From: Candidatus Rokuibacteriota bacterium
Lineage (GTDB): Bacteria; Methylomirabilota; Methylomirabilia; Rokubacteriales; CSP1-6
Length of the DNA: 10,364 bases
Direction of reading: 5' to 3'
NCBI GenBank assembly: GCA_003220195.1
Contig: QHRT01000083.1
Coordinates: 1-10,364 of the forward strand
A program made the translations under genes and the position numbers. Below, piece after piece: positions 1 to 7,038 of this stretch (its first letter is position 1; every line of letters starts with the position of its first letter). The notes beneath the pieces are model-generated. The model was not told where the DNA came from. It did no database searches and saw nothing but the letters and a program-made list of their open reading frames with translations.

Positions 1-1080
1 CTCGACAAGGCGTTCCTGTGGGAATCGCCGATGATCCACGGCAAGACCGGGACTCCGTTCTTCGATGCGCTGCGGGAATTCAAACGACAGGCGGACCGCG
101 ATGAGATCAAAGCCCGCATGCGGCGCGCGCTCGAGCTGGCGTCGCGTCACGGCACGACGGCGGTCCGGGCCCAGATCGACGTCGACGACGTGATCGGGCT
201 CGCCGGACTCGAAGCGGCCCTGGAGCTTCGGAACGAATGGGCCTCGCGGATTCGACTCCAGCTCGTCGCGTTTCCTCAAGAGGGGCTCGCTTCGCGTCCC
301 GAGTTGACGGATTTGATGCGCGAGGCGCTCCTCATGGGCGCGGACGTCGTCGGCGGCGGGCCGTCCTTCGACAAGGCCTCGCTGACCGACCATCTCGAAG
401 CCGTGTTCTCGCTGGCTCGAGAGTTCGACTGCGACGTCGACCTGCACGTCGATCTCGCCACTCCCGCCAGCCAACCCGCTCACGAGTGGGAGCTGGCGGA
501 GGTCGCGCGGCTCACGCGCGCGGCGGGCTGGCAGGGGCGGGTCACCGTCGCCCACCTTCGTGGAATCGGTGCGATGACGTCGGAGCAAGCCGAGCCGCTG
601 CTGCGACTCATCCGCGAGGCCGGAATCAACGTGACGGTGGTGCCGGGCGCGGAGCTGCACACGGCGCGAGCGTGGTGGAACCCGCCCGCGCGCGATGTCG
701 CGAGCGCGATGACGAACGTCGAGGCGCTCGTGCGCGCCGGGATCACCGTGAGCTATTCGACCGGACACGTGTGCGATCCGTGGAACCCGCTGGGGAACGC
801 GGACATGCTGCTCGACGCGCTGGTCTTCGCCGCCGCCTACAACCTCGGCGACCCGACGATCGCCGGTGTGCCGATCCTTCGCCTCGGGACGAGCGAGCCG
901 TGGAGGGCGATGCGACTGCCGGAACCCCACACGATCGCCGTCGGGCGGACGGCGGATCTCGTCGTGCTCGACGCCTCCGATGCGACGGCCGCCGTGCGCC
1001 ATCAGGGAGCGCCACGCTTGATCTTCAAGGCCGGCGTGCTCGTCGGCGGCGAGGACGCGAGGAAGGACGAATCGCGATGA
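1..1080 (+). CDS. Cytosine-deaminase-like amidohydrolase, 5'-truncated by the window edge
   Basis: This is the C-terminal part (359 residues) of a metal-dependent amidohydrolase of the CodA/AtzC-like group, which hydrolyses C-N bonds in small cyclic amides in the cytoplasm. The frame is open from base 1 and begins LDKAFLWESP, the segment that normally follows the N-terminal HxH metal motif, so the start lies upstream; the Met at 31 is internal. Visible landmarks are DLHVDL (His codon 445-447), VAHLRGIG (His codon 553-555), a DPWNPLG loop near 773-793, and the closing beta-sandwich IAVGRTADLVVLDA. Compared from memory with E. coli CodA, the metal-binding His residues are kept, but Glu217 aligns with Leu (454-456) and the catalytic Asp313 aligns with Gly (763-765). 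A non-classical activity or substrate is therefore likely. The stop overlaps the next gene's start (ATGA, 1077-1080), implying translational coupling. The fold is secure and the substrate is unknown. Confidence 0.87.
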   Translation, partial: LDKAFLWESPMIHGKTGTPFFDALREFKRQADRDEIKARMRRALELASRHGTTAVRAQIDVDDVIGLAGLEAALELRNEWASRIRLQLVAFPQEGLASRPELTDLMREALLMGADVVGGGPSFDKASLTDHLEAVFSLAREFDCDVDLHVDLATPASQPAHEWELAEVARLTRAAGWQGRVTVAHLRGIGAMTSEQAEPLLRLIREAGINVTVVPGAELHTARAWWNPPARDVASAMTNVEALVRAGITVSYSTGHVCDPWNPLGNADMLLDALVFAAAYNLGDPTIAGVPILRLGTSEPWRAMRLPEPHTIAVGRTADLVVLDASDATAAVRHQGAPRLIFKAGVLVGGEDARKDESR

Positions 1081-2600
1081 AGAGGACGAATCGCCGCGAA
1101 TTCCTGACGCTCACCGCGGGCGGGACGGCGGCCGCACTGACCGCGCCACTGCTCGGTCAGCGTCAGGCCCATGCGCAAGCCGCGAGACCGAGCGACACGC
1201 TGACGGTGGGCGGAGAATCCGTCGGCGACAACTACGATCCCGGCGTGAGCTTTCAGGGGTGGGCACACACCTGGGTGCTGATGAACATCTACGACCGCCT
1301 GCTCGAGTCCTTCGACGGAGCGAAGCTCGTGCCGGGACTCGCGGAGTCGTGGACGGTGTCACGTGACGGCCTGGTCTACACGTTCAAGCTGCGCAAGGGT
1401 GTGAAGTTCCAGGACGGCACGCCGTTCAACGCGGACGCCGTCGTCTTCAATTACATGCGCATGCTCGACGAAGCGCACCCCTTCTACAACAAGCTGGCGG
1501 TCTTCCGCTCCAATCTCTTCCTCGGCGTCAAGGAATGGAGCGCGACGCGCGAGGACGAGGTGAAGATGGTGCGGACGTTCCCCTCGGCGGCCGCGCTGGC
1601 GCTGATGTCGCACTACGCGGCCGGCTTCATGAGCCCCGATTCGGTGAAGAAGGCGCCGAGCGATTACGGCCGTCTCCCGGTCGGCACCGGGCCATTCCGG
1701 CTCGTCGAGGCCGTGAAGGGCAACCGCGCGGTGATGGACGCCAACCCGAGTTACTGGCGGCAGGGGCGACCAAAAGTAAAGCGCCTGGTCATTCGCGTGC
1801 TGCCCGTCGAAGCGACGATGACCGCGGGGCTGCTCTCGGGTGAGATCGACGGAACGCCGTTCATCGACTTCAAGGACCTGCCGCGTCTGCAGAGCACGCC
1901 GAGTCTCAAAGTGGATCTCACGCCGGCGCTCAACCTCGGGTACCTCGGCATCAACTCCGGCAAGCCTCCGTTCGACAACCCGGCCGTGCGACGCGCCCTC
2001 AATCACGCGATCAACCGTCAGCAGGTCGTGGACGTGATCTTCAACAAACAGGCGGACGCCGCCGGCGGCTATTTCCCAAAAGCGAAGCAATTCCTCGCGG
2101 AGGGCGGGCAGGCGAAGGGCTTCGCCGTCGATCTCTGGGTGCAGACCAACGGGTTCTGGCCGCGCCTGGCCGAGCTCATCCAGGCCGACCTCGGAGCGAT
2201 CGGGATCACGGTCAGCATCAACAAGATCGACGCCGCGCGATTCTTCAGCGCGATCACCGAGGGCAAGCACGCGCTCTTCCTGTCCGACACCACGCCGGGG
2301 ACGATCGATCCCGAGGAGATGGCGGCGAGCTTTTTCCAGAGCACGAGCCCGCGTGCGAAAGGTCGATTCGGCTACGGCAACAAGGAATTCGACGACCTGC
2401 TGGCGAAGGAGGCGCGCGCCACCGACCAGGCCGAGCGCACGCGCGCGATCGTCGCGCTGCAGAAGAAGCTGCTCGACGACATGCCGACGGTCAATCTCTA
2501 CTACGGCCGTTTCGCCGCCGCGTACAACACGCGCGTCGAGGGCTATCGCCCGATGCCAATCCGGGTCGCCTACTTCCAGGACGTCGCGAAACGGGGCTGA
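1077..2600 (+). CDS. Tat-exported ABC transporter substrate-binding protein, family 5 (DppA/OppA type)
   Basis: This is a periplasmic solute-binding protein of 507 aa, a normal length for the SBP_bac_5 family, which feeds peptides, nickel or other small solutes to Dpp/Opp-type permeases. The N-terminus carries a twin-arginine signal (TNRREFLTL, residues 4-12), a hydrophobic Ala/Leu-rich stretch and a probable cleavage site after AHA (residues 31-33), so it should be exported folded. The mature protein shows family hallmarks: an early MNIYDRLLE segment (about 69-77), LVPGLAESWTVSRDGLVYTF (84-103) and LRKGVKFQDGTPFNADAV (105-122). The start at 1077 overlaps the upstream stop and has GGAAGGA at 1061-1067. 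The two permease genes follow immediately, so it is very likely the receptor of that importer. The ligand cannot be deduced; flanking amidohydrolases suggest an amide- or ring-containing compound rather than peptides (inference). Confidence 0.95.
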   Translation: MKRTNRREFLTLTAGGTAAALTAPLLGQRQAHAQAARPSDTLTVGGESVGDNYDPGVSFQGWAHTWVLMNIYDRLLESFDGAKLVPGLAESWTVSRDGLVYTFKLRKGVKFQDGTPFNADAVVFNYMRMLDEAHPFYNKLAVFRSNLFLGVKEWSATREDEVKMVRTFPSAAALALMSHYAAGFMSPDSVKKAPSDYGRLPVGTGPFRLVEAVKGNRAVMDANPSYWRQGRPKVKRLVIRVLPVEATMTAGLLSGEIDGTPFIDFKDLPRLQSTPSLKVDLTPALNLGYLGINSGKPPFDNPAVRRALNHAINRQQVVDVIFNKQADAAGGYFPKAKQFLAEGGQAKGFAVDLWVQTNGFWPRLAELIQADLGAIGITVSINKIDAARFFSAITEGKHALFLSDTTPGTIDPEEMAASFFQSTSPRAKGRFGYGNKEFDDLLAKEARATDQAERTRAIVALQKKLLDDMPTVNLYYGRFAAAYNTRVEGYRPMPIRVAYFQDVAKRG

Positions 2601-3451
2601 GCTCGCGTCGCCTGCATCGGCTTGTCGGCGCCGCGCGGGCCGATCCGGTCGGCGCGCTCAGCGCCGCGCTCCTCATTCTGGTGGCGCTGACGGCGATCGG
2701 CGCGCCGTGGCTGGCGCCGTACGATCCGGTCAAGCAGCGCGTCGCGGAACGTCTCGCGCGCCCGAGTGTCGGCCACCCGTTCGGAACGGACGACTTCGGC
2801 CGCGACGTCCTCAGTCGATTGATCGTCGGCGCGCGTCCCACGCTCCTGACCGCGGCGCTGTCGGTCCTGATCGCCTGCCTGATCGGCTCCTCGGTCGGGA
2901 CGATCGCCGGCTACTTCGGCGGCCGCATCGAGAGCGTCTCGATGATGTTCATCGACATCATGCTGAGCTTCCCGCTGGTCCTCCTCGCCTTGCTCATCGT
3001 CGCGGTGCTCGGCGCCGGGCTCGTGAACCTGATCCTGGCGGTCGGAATCTCGCAGATCCCGCTCTTTGCCCGCCTGGCGCGATCGCTGGCGTTGACGCTG
3101 CGGTCGCGCGAGTACGTCGTCGCCGGGCTCTCGCTCGGGGCGGGCCAGCTCAGAGTCCTGCGCCGGCACGTCGTGCCGAACATGCTCGGTCCGATCGGCG
3201 TCCAGGCGACGACGACGATGGCGCTGGCGATCGTGACGACCTCGTCGCTGAGCTTTCTCGGGTTCGGGATCCAGCCTCCGGCTCCGGACTGGGGCGTCAT
3301 GGTGTTCGAGGCGCGGCGCTTTCTCTTCGATCGGCCGGACATCCTCCTGTATCCCGCGATCGCCATCGTGGTCACCGTCATCAGCCTCAACGTCCTCACG
3401 GACAGCCTGCTGAGGCTTCTGGACCCGACCGCGCGCGGGATGCTGGCATAG
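2597..3451 (+). CDS. ABC transporter permease, DppC/OppC type (start uncertain)
   Basis: This is an inner-membrane permease of the BPD_transp_1 family and one of two subunits forming the import channel. It shows the OppC_N-type segment HPFGTDDFGRDVLSRLIVGA (codons from about 2774) and the cytoplasmic EAA loop that contacts the ATPase, EYVVAGLSLGAG followed by RRHVVPN (about 3110-3181). About six hydrophobic helices are visible. The start is a problem. The first canonical codon is GTG at 2681, which removes most of the first helix, although the frame upstream reads RADPVGALSAALLILVALTA, a typical DppC N-terminus. No in-frame ATG, GTG or TTG lies between the upstream gene's interior (checked back to 2222) and 2681. 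I therefore place the start at CTG 2597, which overlaps the upstream TGA and gives 284 aa, a normal family length. If CTG is not used, the annotated start would be 2681. The gene order SBP-C-B differs from the usual B-C order. Confidence 0.9.
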   Translation: MSSRRLHRLVGAARADPVGALSAALLILVALTAIGAPWLAPYDPVKQRVAERLARPSVGHPFGTDDFGRDVLSRLIVGARPTLLTAALSVLIACLIGSSVGTIAGYFGGRIESVSMMFIDIMLSFPLVLLALLIVAVLGAGLVNLILAVGISQIPLFARLARSLALTLRSREYVVAGLSLGAGQLRVLRRHVVPNMLGPIGVQATTTMALAIVTTSSLSFLGFGIQPPAPDWGVMVFEARRFLFDRPDILLYPAIAIVVTVISLNVLTDSLLRLLDPTARGMLA

Positions 3452-3454
3452 TCG

Positions 3455-4459
3455 GTGGGCGCGTACCTCCTGCGCCGTCTCGTCCAGCTCGTGATCAGCC
3501 TCCTCGCGGTGAGCGCCGTCGTCTTCTTCGCCGTGCGGCTCGTTCCGGGGGATCCGATCGGCATCGCCGCGGAAACGGTGCGCGAGACGTCGGAAGTCGA
3601 GCGCATCCGTCGCGCGTTCGGACTCGATCGTCCGGTGGTGGAGCAATACGTCTCGTTCCTCGCGGCCGCGATCCGTGGAGACTTCGGGCGGTCGTATTTC
3701 AGCAATGCGCCGGTGGCCGATCAGCTGCTCGCGCGCCTGCCGGCGACCATCGAGCTGGCGCTGGCGGCCACGCTCGTCGGGCTCTCGGTCGGGTTGGTGA
3801 CGGGGCTCGTTCCCGGTCTGCGGCCCCATTCGTGGCTGGACACCTCGACGCAAGTCGTCGGGCTGACCGGCATCTCGATTCCGCCGTTCGTGCTCGGGTT
3901 GATCCTCATGTCGATCTTCTCGGTCCAGCTCCAGTGGCTGCCCGTTGGCGGACGCTTCGATGCGGCGCAGCCGTTCGATCTGCGTACGGGGTTGTATCTC
4001 GTCGATGCGCTCGCCGCGCGGCGGCTCGATGTGCTGGCGACGGCGCTGCGCTATCTCGCGCTGCCCGCCGTCACGCTTGGTCTGTTCGTGGCCGCGTTCC
4101 TGACGCGGATCACGCGCGGGACGGTGCTGGAGGCGACGCGGCAGGACTACACGCGGACGGCGCGCGCGAAGGGCTTGTCCGAGAGCGCGATCGTGCTGCG
4201 CCACGCCCTCCCGAACGCGTTGCCGCCGATCGTCACCGTCACCGGGCTGCAGTTCGGAAGTCTCCTGGGCGGCGCCGTGATCATCGAGACGGTGTTCTCG
4301 TGGCCGGGGCTCGGCAAGCTCCTGATCGATGCCATCAACATGCGTGACTATCCTCAAGTCGCCGCGAGCGTGCTGCTCCTCGCGACGATCTACGGGATCG
4401 TGAATCTGGCCGTGGACATCCTCTACCAGATCGTCGATCCTCGAATCCGGCTCGGATAG
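3455..4459 (+). CDS. ABC transporter permease, DppB/OppB type
   Basis: This is the second membrane subunit of the importer (334 aa, GTG start, 3 bp after the previous stop). The N-terminus GAYLLRRLVQLVISLLAVSA is a classic DppB opening, with a basic cytoplasmic tip and first helix, followed by the periplasmic segment FAVRLVPGDPI. The family motifs FGLDRPVVEQYVSFL and GDFGRSY (residues about 55-81) are present. The EAA loop that docks the ATPase is DYTRTARAKGLSESAIVLRH followed by ALPN (residues 231-254). About six hydrophobic helices are visible and the C-terminus QIVDPRIRLG is typical, so the gene looks intact. It should pair with the DppC-type subunit just upstream. Neither DppD- nor DppF-type ATPases occur in this window; they must lie upstream of base 1 or elsewhere in the genome. 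Confidence 0.95.
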   Translation: MGAYLLRRLVQLVISLLAVSAVVFFAVRLVPGDPIGIAAETVRETSEVERIRRAFGLDRPVVEQYVSFLAAAIRGDFGRSYFSNAPVADQLLARLPATIELALAATLVGLSVGLVTGLVPGLRPHSWLDTSTQVVGLTGISIPPFVLGLILMSIFSVQLQWLPVGGRFDAAQPFDLRTGLYLVDALAARRLDVLATALRYLALPAVTLGLFVAAFLTRITRGTVLEATRQDYTRTARAKGLSESAIVLRHALPNALPPIVTVTGLQFGSLLGGAVIIETVFSWPGLGKLLIDAINMRDYPQVAASVLLLATIYGIVNLAVDILYQIVDPRIRLG

Positions 4460-4484
4460 GTCCCCGGATAGACGATAGATGAGC

Positions 4485-4492
4485 GGAGGAGG
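4485..4492 (+). promoter_or_regulatory. Ribosome binding site deciding the start at 4497
   Basis: GGAGGAGG, a tandem Shine-Dalgarno core, lies 4 nt before ATG 4497 (7 nt counting from the first GGAGG). It falls inside the coding sequence if ATG 4479 were used, so it favours the shorter protein. Confidence 0.75.
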
Positions 4493-4496
4493 TCGC

Positions 4497-6044
4497 ATGG
4501 CCGGACAGACGCTCGTCCGCGCCGAATATCTCATCGCGGATCCCTCGCGCGGCGCGGCCGGAACGATCAGGGACGCCGCGCTCGTGATCGACGGGAACAC
4601 GATCGCCGCGGTCGGCCCGTGGAGTGAGCTCGAGCCACGGTACCGTCACCTCACGCCTCTCGGAGGTCCCGACGGCTGGCTCGCGATTCCCGGGCTCGTC
4701 AACGCGCATCACCACGGCCGCGGCGTCAGCACACTCTGCGTCGGCATGGCCGACGCGCCGCTCGAGCTGTGGCTTCCGGAGTTCATTCTCTATCGCGGCT
4801 ACGACGTCCATGCGAACACGCTCTACGCCGCGACGCGGATGCTGCGCTCCGGCATCACGACGTCGATCGAGAGCCACCTCGGCGCAGGGCCGTTGCCGAC
4901 GTTCTGCGACGGCGTCGAGGCGTCGCTCCGGGCGTATCGAGACGCCGGGGCGCGCGTGGCGTTCGCCGTCGGCTGCTACGAGCAGCAAGAGGTGACCTAT
5001 CTCAATGCGGAAGGCTGGCTTGCTCGCTTGCCCGAGACACTCAGGCAAGAGGTTCGCGCACGACTCGACTACGCGCGAATTCGCCTGACGGTGGACGAGT
5101 ACCTGGAGGCGTTCGAGCGATTTCACGCCCGGTGCGCCACGGAGTTTCCGCTCGCTCGGGTCATGCTCAACCCGCGAGGGCTCCAGTGGGCGTCGGAGGC
5201 GTTCTTGCGTCGAGTGGCGGAGACGGCCGCGCGCCATCAGGCCGGCATTCACACCCACCTGCTCGAGACGCTCTACCAGCGAACGTATGCCGAGCGACGC
5301 TTCAACGCGTCGGCCGTCGACGTGCTGGAACGCTCTGGCCTGCTGGGACCGCGAACCTCGGTCGCGCATGCCGTCTGGGTGACCGGGCGCGACGTCGAAC
5401 GGCTCGCAGCGACGCAGACGACGGTCGTCACCAACGCGAGCTCGAACCTCCGTCTCGGCAGCGGCGTGGTCCCGCTCAACGCGCTGCGCGCGCGAGGCGT
5501 GAACGTCGCGGTGGGGCTCGACAGCGCGACCCTCTTCGACGACGACGACATGTTGAAGGAGATGCGGCTGGTCGCGACGCTGCACCGCCGGGGCGCGCTC
5601 GGAGAGACGTGGCTCTCGCCGTACGAGGCGCTCGCGATGGCGACGGTCGGCGGCGCGCGCGCGGCATTGCTCGAAGGCCAGATCGGCCGACTCCTTCCGG
5701 GCTATCGCGCCGACCTGACGATCCTCGACATGACGCGCGTGCGCGAGGGCTACGTCGATCCGCGCGCCGATCTCCCCGCGCTCGCGCTCGCCCGCGCGCA
5801 GACCGCCGACGTCGACACGGTCATCGTGGACGGCGAGGTGCTGTTACGCGGCGGCCGCTTCACGAGGCTCGACGAGCGTCAGGTCGCGGCGGCCCTGCGC
5901 GAGAGCTGGCAGGCGCACGAAGCCGAGCGGAACGGCGAGGCGGCGGAGTTCTTGACGAAGCTCCGACCGCACCTCGTCGCCGCCTACGAGGGCTGGGAAT
6001 CGAGCGCGTATGACCCGTACGTCTCGATCAACAGCCGGACGTGA
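4497..6044 (+). CDS. Amidohydrolase, TrzN/AtzA/SsnA-like (subtype III) metal-dependent hydrolase
   Basis: This is a cytoplasmic metal-dependent hydrolase or deaminase of 515 aa with the composite amidohydrolase fold: N-terminal beta-sandwich (RAEYLIADPS), TIM barrel, C-terminal sandwich (LLPGYRADLTILDM). Metal and catalytic residues are visible. They are HxH in GLVNAHHHG (His71 and His73 from this start), IHTHLLET (His254 and Glu257), VAHAVW (His291) and VAVGLDSA (Asp343). The site therefore looks complete, unlike that of the amidohydrolase at the window start. An ATG at 4479 would add six residues (MSGGGR). ATG 4497 is preferred because GGAGGAGG at 4485-4492 sits correctly before it, and the earlier ATG would place that signal inside the gene. 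Relatives act on s-triazines, guanine-like purines or 5'-deoxyadenosine-type substrates; the actual substrate is unknown. It lies 37 bp after the permease gene, so it is probably the last gene of the transport operon and processes the imported solute. Confidence 0.93.
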   Translation: MAGQTLVRAEYLIADPSRGAAGTIRDAALVIDGNTIAAVGPWSELEPRYRHLTPLGGPDGWLAIPGLVNAHHHGRGVSTLCVGMADAPLELWLPEFILYRGYDVHANTLYAATRMLRSGITTSIESHLGAGPLPTFCDGVEASLRAYRDAGARVAFAVGCYEQQEVTYLNAEGWLARLPETLRQEVRARLDYARIRLTVDEYLEAFERFHARCATEFPLARVMLNPRGLQWASEAFLRRVAETAARHQAGIHTHLLETLYQRTYAERRFNASAVDVLERSGLLGPRTSVAHAVWVTGRDVERLAATQTTVVTNASSNLRLGSGVVPLNALRARGVNVAVGLDSATLFDDDDMLKEMRLVATLHRRGALGETWLSPYEALAMATVGGARAALLEGQIGRLLPGYRADLTILDMTRVREGYVDPRADLPALALARAQTADVDTVIVDGEVLLRGGRFTRLDERQVAAALRESWQAHEAERNGEAAEFLTKLRPHLVAAYEGWESSAYDPYVSINSRT

Positions 6045-6057
6045 GACGTCTCACGTC
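6038..6057. repeat. Perfect 20-bp palindrome containing both convergent stop codons
   Basis: GACGTGAGACGTCTCACGTC is identical to its reverse complement over 20 bp. It contains the stop codon of the plus-strand amidohydrolase (6042-6044) and that of the minus-strand binding-protein gene (6051-6053) in mirror positions, 6 bp apart. In RNA from either direction it can form a hairpin of about 7 bp with a 6-nt loop, but no T tract follows on either side, so a classical intrinsic terminator is not supported. It could be a weak bidirectional terminator, a protein-binding palindrome or chance. Confidence 0.55.
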
Positions 6058-6740
6058 GCAGCGGACGCCAGTTCGTGCGCCTCCCGCTGGACCTTCTCGT
6101 TGATCTGCGCGGTCGCGTCGAACGTTCCCTTCAGCACGCCCCAGCCCGCCATCCAGTCCCACGCCCAGCGCGCCTCGTCTTCCGGGATCGGCGTCGGCGG
6201 CCTCAGCTGGATGCGGCCGAGATTGAAGTCGTCCGGCGTCAGCGTCTGCACCGCTGGATCTGCGGCCGCCCAGCCGTCCTTGAAGTACGACACGTACCGT
6301 CTCTTGTCGGCGTTGATCCGATGCACGGCGCGCGTCACGCCTCGGAGGAACGCGGCGTAGAGGGCCGGATCGAGGTCGGGGCCCGCGACCCACGTCCCGT
6401 GGAAGAACGTGATCGAGACGAGGCGGCATCCGGCCTTCTCTGCCACGGTGATCCACGGCTCCTGCAACACGGTCGCATCGAACTCGCCGCGCATCATCGC
6501 CGCGAACCGTTCGCCGGGATGCGTGACGGCGGCGACCGTCGTGATCGCGTCGCGAGGCACGGCGCCCTCGAGCATCTGCAGTCCGGCGTAGGCCGTGCCG
6601 TTGCCGTAGTCGAGCCCGAGCTTTCGGTGGGCCAGCTCTTGCGGGACGTAGACGTCCGAATCGGGAGGAACGACCAGCGCGGCGCAGACGATCATCGACC
6701 GGCGCCCGACCTGCAGCGCACCGACCCGACTTTCCGCCAC
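6051..6740 (-). CDS. NMT1/THI5-like substrate-binding protein, C-terminal part of an interrupted gene
   Basis: This is the C-terminal three quarters of a periplasmic-binding-fold protein of the NMT1/THI5/SsuA-like group, normally the ligand receptor of an importer. Recognisable segments are DVYVPQELAHRKLGLDYGNG, where the chain enters the second lobe, then FAAMMRGEFDATVLQEPWI and TVAEKAGCR, and a helical tail WAWDWMAGWGVLKG. It is in the same reading frame as the N-terminal part at 6762-6986 and is separated from it only by one TGA codon at 6762-6764. The nine codons between that TGA and GTG 6740 (ECGNNRR onward) still read as plausible protein, so the two parts were one gene. GTG 6740 is the first possible internal start, but it has no good ribosome binding site, so independent translation is doubtful. 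The frame is otherwise intact, which argues for a recent nonsense change, a sequencing error or read-through. Confidence 0.75.
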   Translation of the reverse strand: MAESRVGALQVGRRSMIVCAALVVPPDSDVYVPQELAHRKLGLDYGNGTAYAGLQMLEGAVPRDAITTVAAVTHPGERFAAMMRGEFDATVLQEPWITVAEKAGCRLVSITFFHGTWVAGPDLDPALYAAFLRGVTRAVHRINADKRRYVSYFKDGWAAADPAVQTLTPDDFNLGRIQLRPPTPIPEDEARWAWDWMAGWGVLKGTFDATAQINEKVQREAHELASAAT

Positions 6741-6764
6741 CCGGCGGTTATTGCCGCACTCTCA
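6734..6764 (-). other. In-frame TGA followed by a SECIS-like hairpin
   Basis: On the minus strand the codons read TTC CAG GGG TGA GAG TGC. The TGA occupies 6764-6762 and joins two open segments of the same gene. After 14 nt the sequence forms CCGCC-GGGT-GGCGG (6747-6734), a 5-bp GC stem with a 4-nt loop that begins with G and lies 19 nt past the TGA. As I recall the bacterial SECIS consensus (short apical loop, G in its first two positions, stem of at least 4 bp, loop roughly 16-37 nt after UGA), this fits. Small GC hairpins are common in such DNA, so the match is weak evidence; a plain nonsense mutation is the default reading. Confidence 0.35.
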
Positions 6765-6986
6765 CCCCTGGAACATCGTGGCTTCTCCACGTTCCTGGAG
6801 CCGCCCCTGATTCGTGACCGGAGCCGTCAACGTCCCTTCGATGGTGGAGCGGATGTCGCGAGACTCCCGTGACGCCATCCGGAGATCGAGCCCCTCCTCG
6901 AGGAACAGGCCTTCGTCCATCGCCACCAGCACGTCGAGACTGCTGAACGCGGACACCGGCTCGATCGTCATCGTCATTCGGCTCAT
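6762..6986 (-). CDS. NMT1/THI5-like substrate-binding protein, N-terminal part ending at an in-frame TGA
   Basis: This is the first 74 residues of the interrupted binding protein. They include TIEPVSAFSSLDVLVAMDEG and LFLEEGLDLRMA, the usual first lobe in which the protein 'sees' a low-activity solute, and end GRLQERGEATMFQG at the TGA. The frame is open further upstream to 7118, but that would overlap the preceding gene by 80 bp. ATG 6986 is chosen because GGAGGGG (minus strand, 6994-7000) sits 7 nt before it. No signal peptide is visible, so either the protein is cytoplasmic, as in some THI5-like enzymes, or export is not obvious. It starts 52 bp after the deacetylase-family gene on the same strand, suggesting co-transcription. 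As a stand-alone 74-aa product it is unlikely to fold or bind ligand. Confidence 0.7.
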   Translation of the reverse strand: MSRMTMTIEPVSAFSSLDVLVAMDEGLFLEEGLDLRMASRESRDIRSTIEGTLTAPVTNQGRLQERGEATMFQG

Positions 6987-6993
6987 CTGAGGG

Positions 6994-7000
6994 CCCCTCC
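6994..7000 (-). promoter_or_regulatory. Ribosome binding site deciding the start at 6986
   Basis: Read on the minus strand, GGAGGGG ends 7 nt before ATG 6986. This picks that Met over the longer open frame that would run back into the neighbouring gene. Confidence 0.7.
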
Positions 7001-7038
7001 ACTCGGGAAGTCGCGCGCCCACGGAGAGGATAACGGCT

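Noticed and set aside
2570..4600. Long open frames on the minus strand opposite the permease genes, and similar ones opposite other genes
   Set aside because: They are composed of Arg, Asp, Glu and His-rich low-complexity text typical of antisense frames in GC-rich coding DNA, with no family resemblance, and they overlap well-supported genes.
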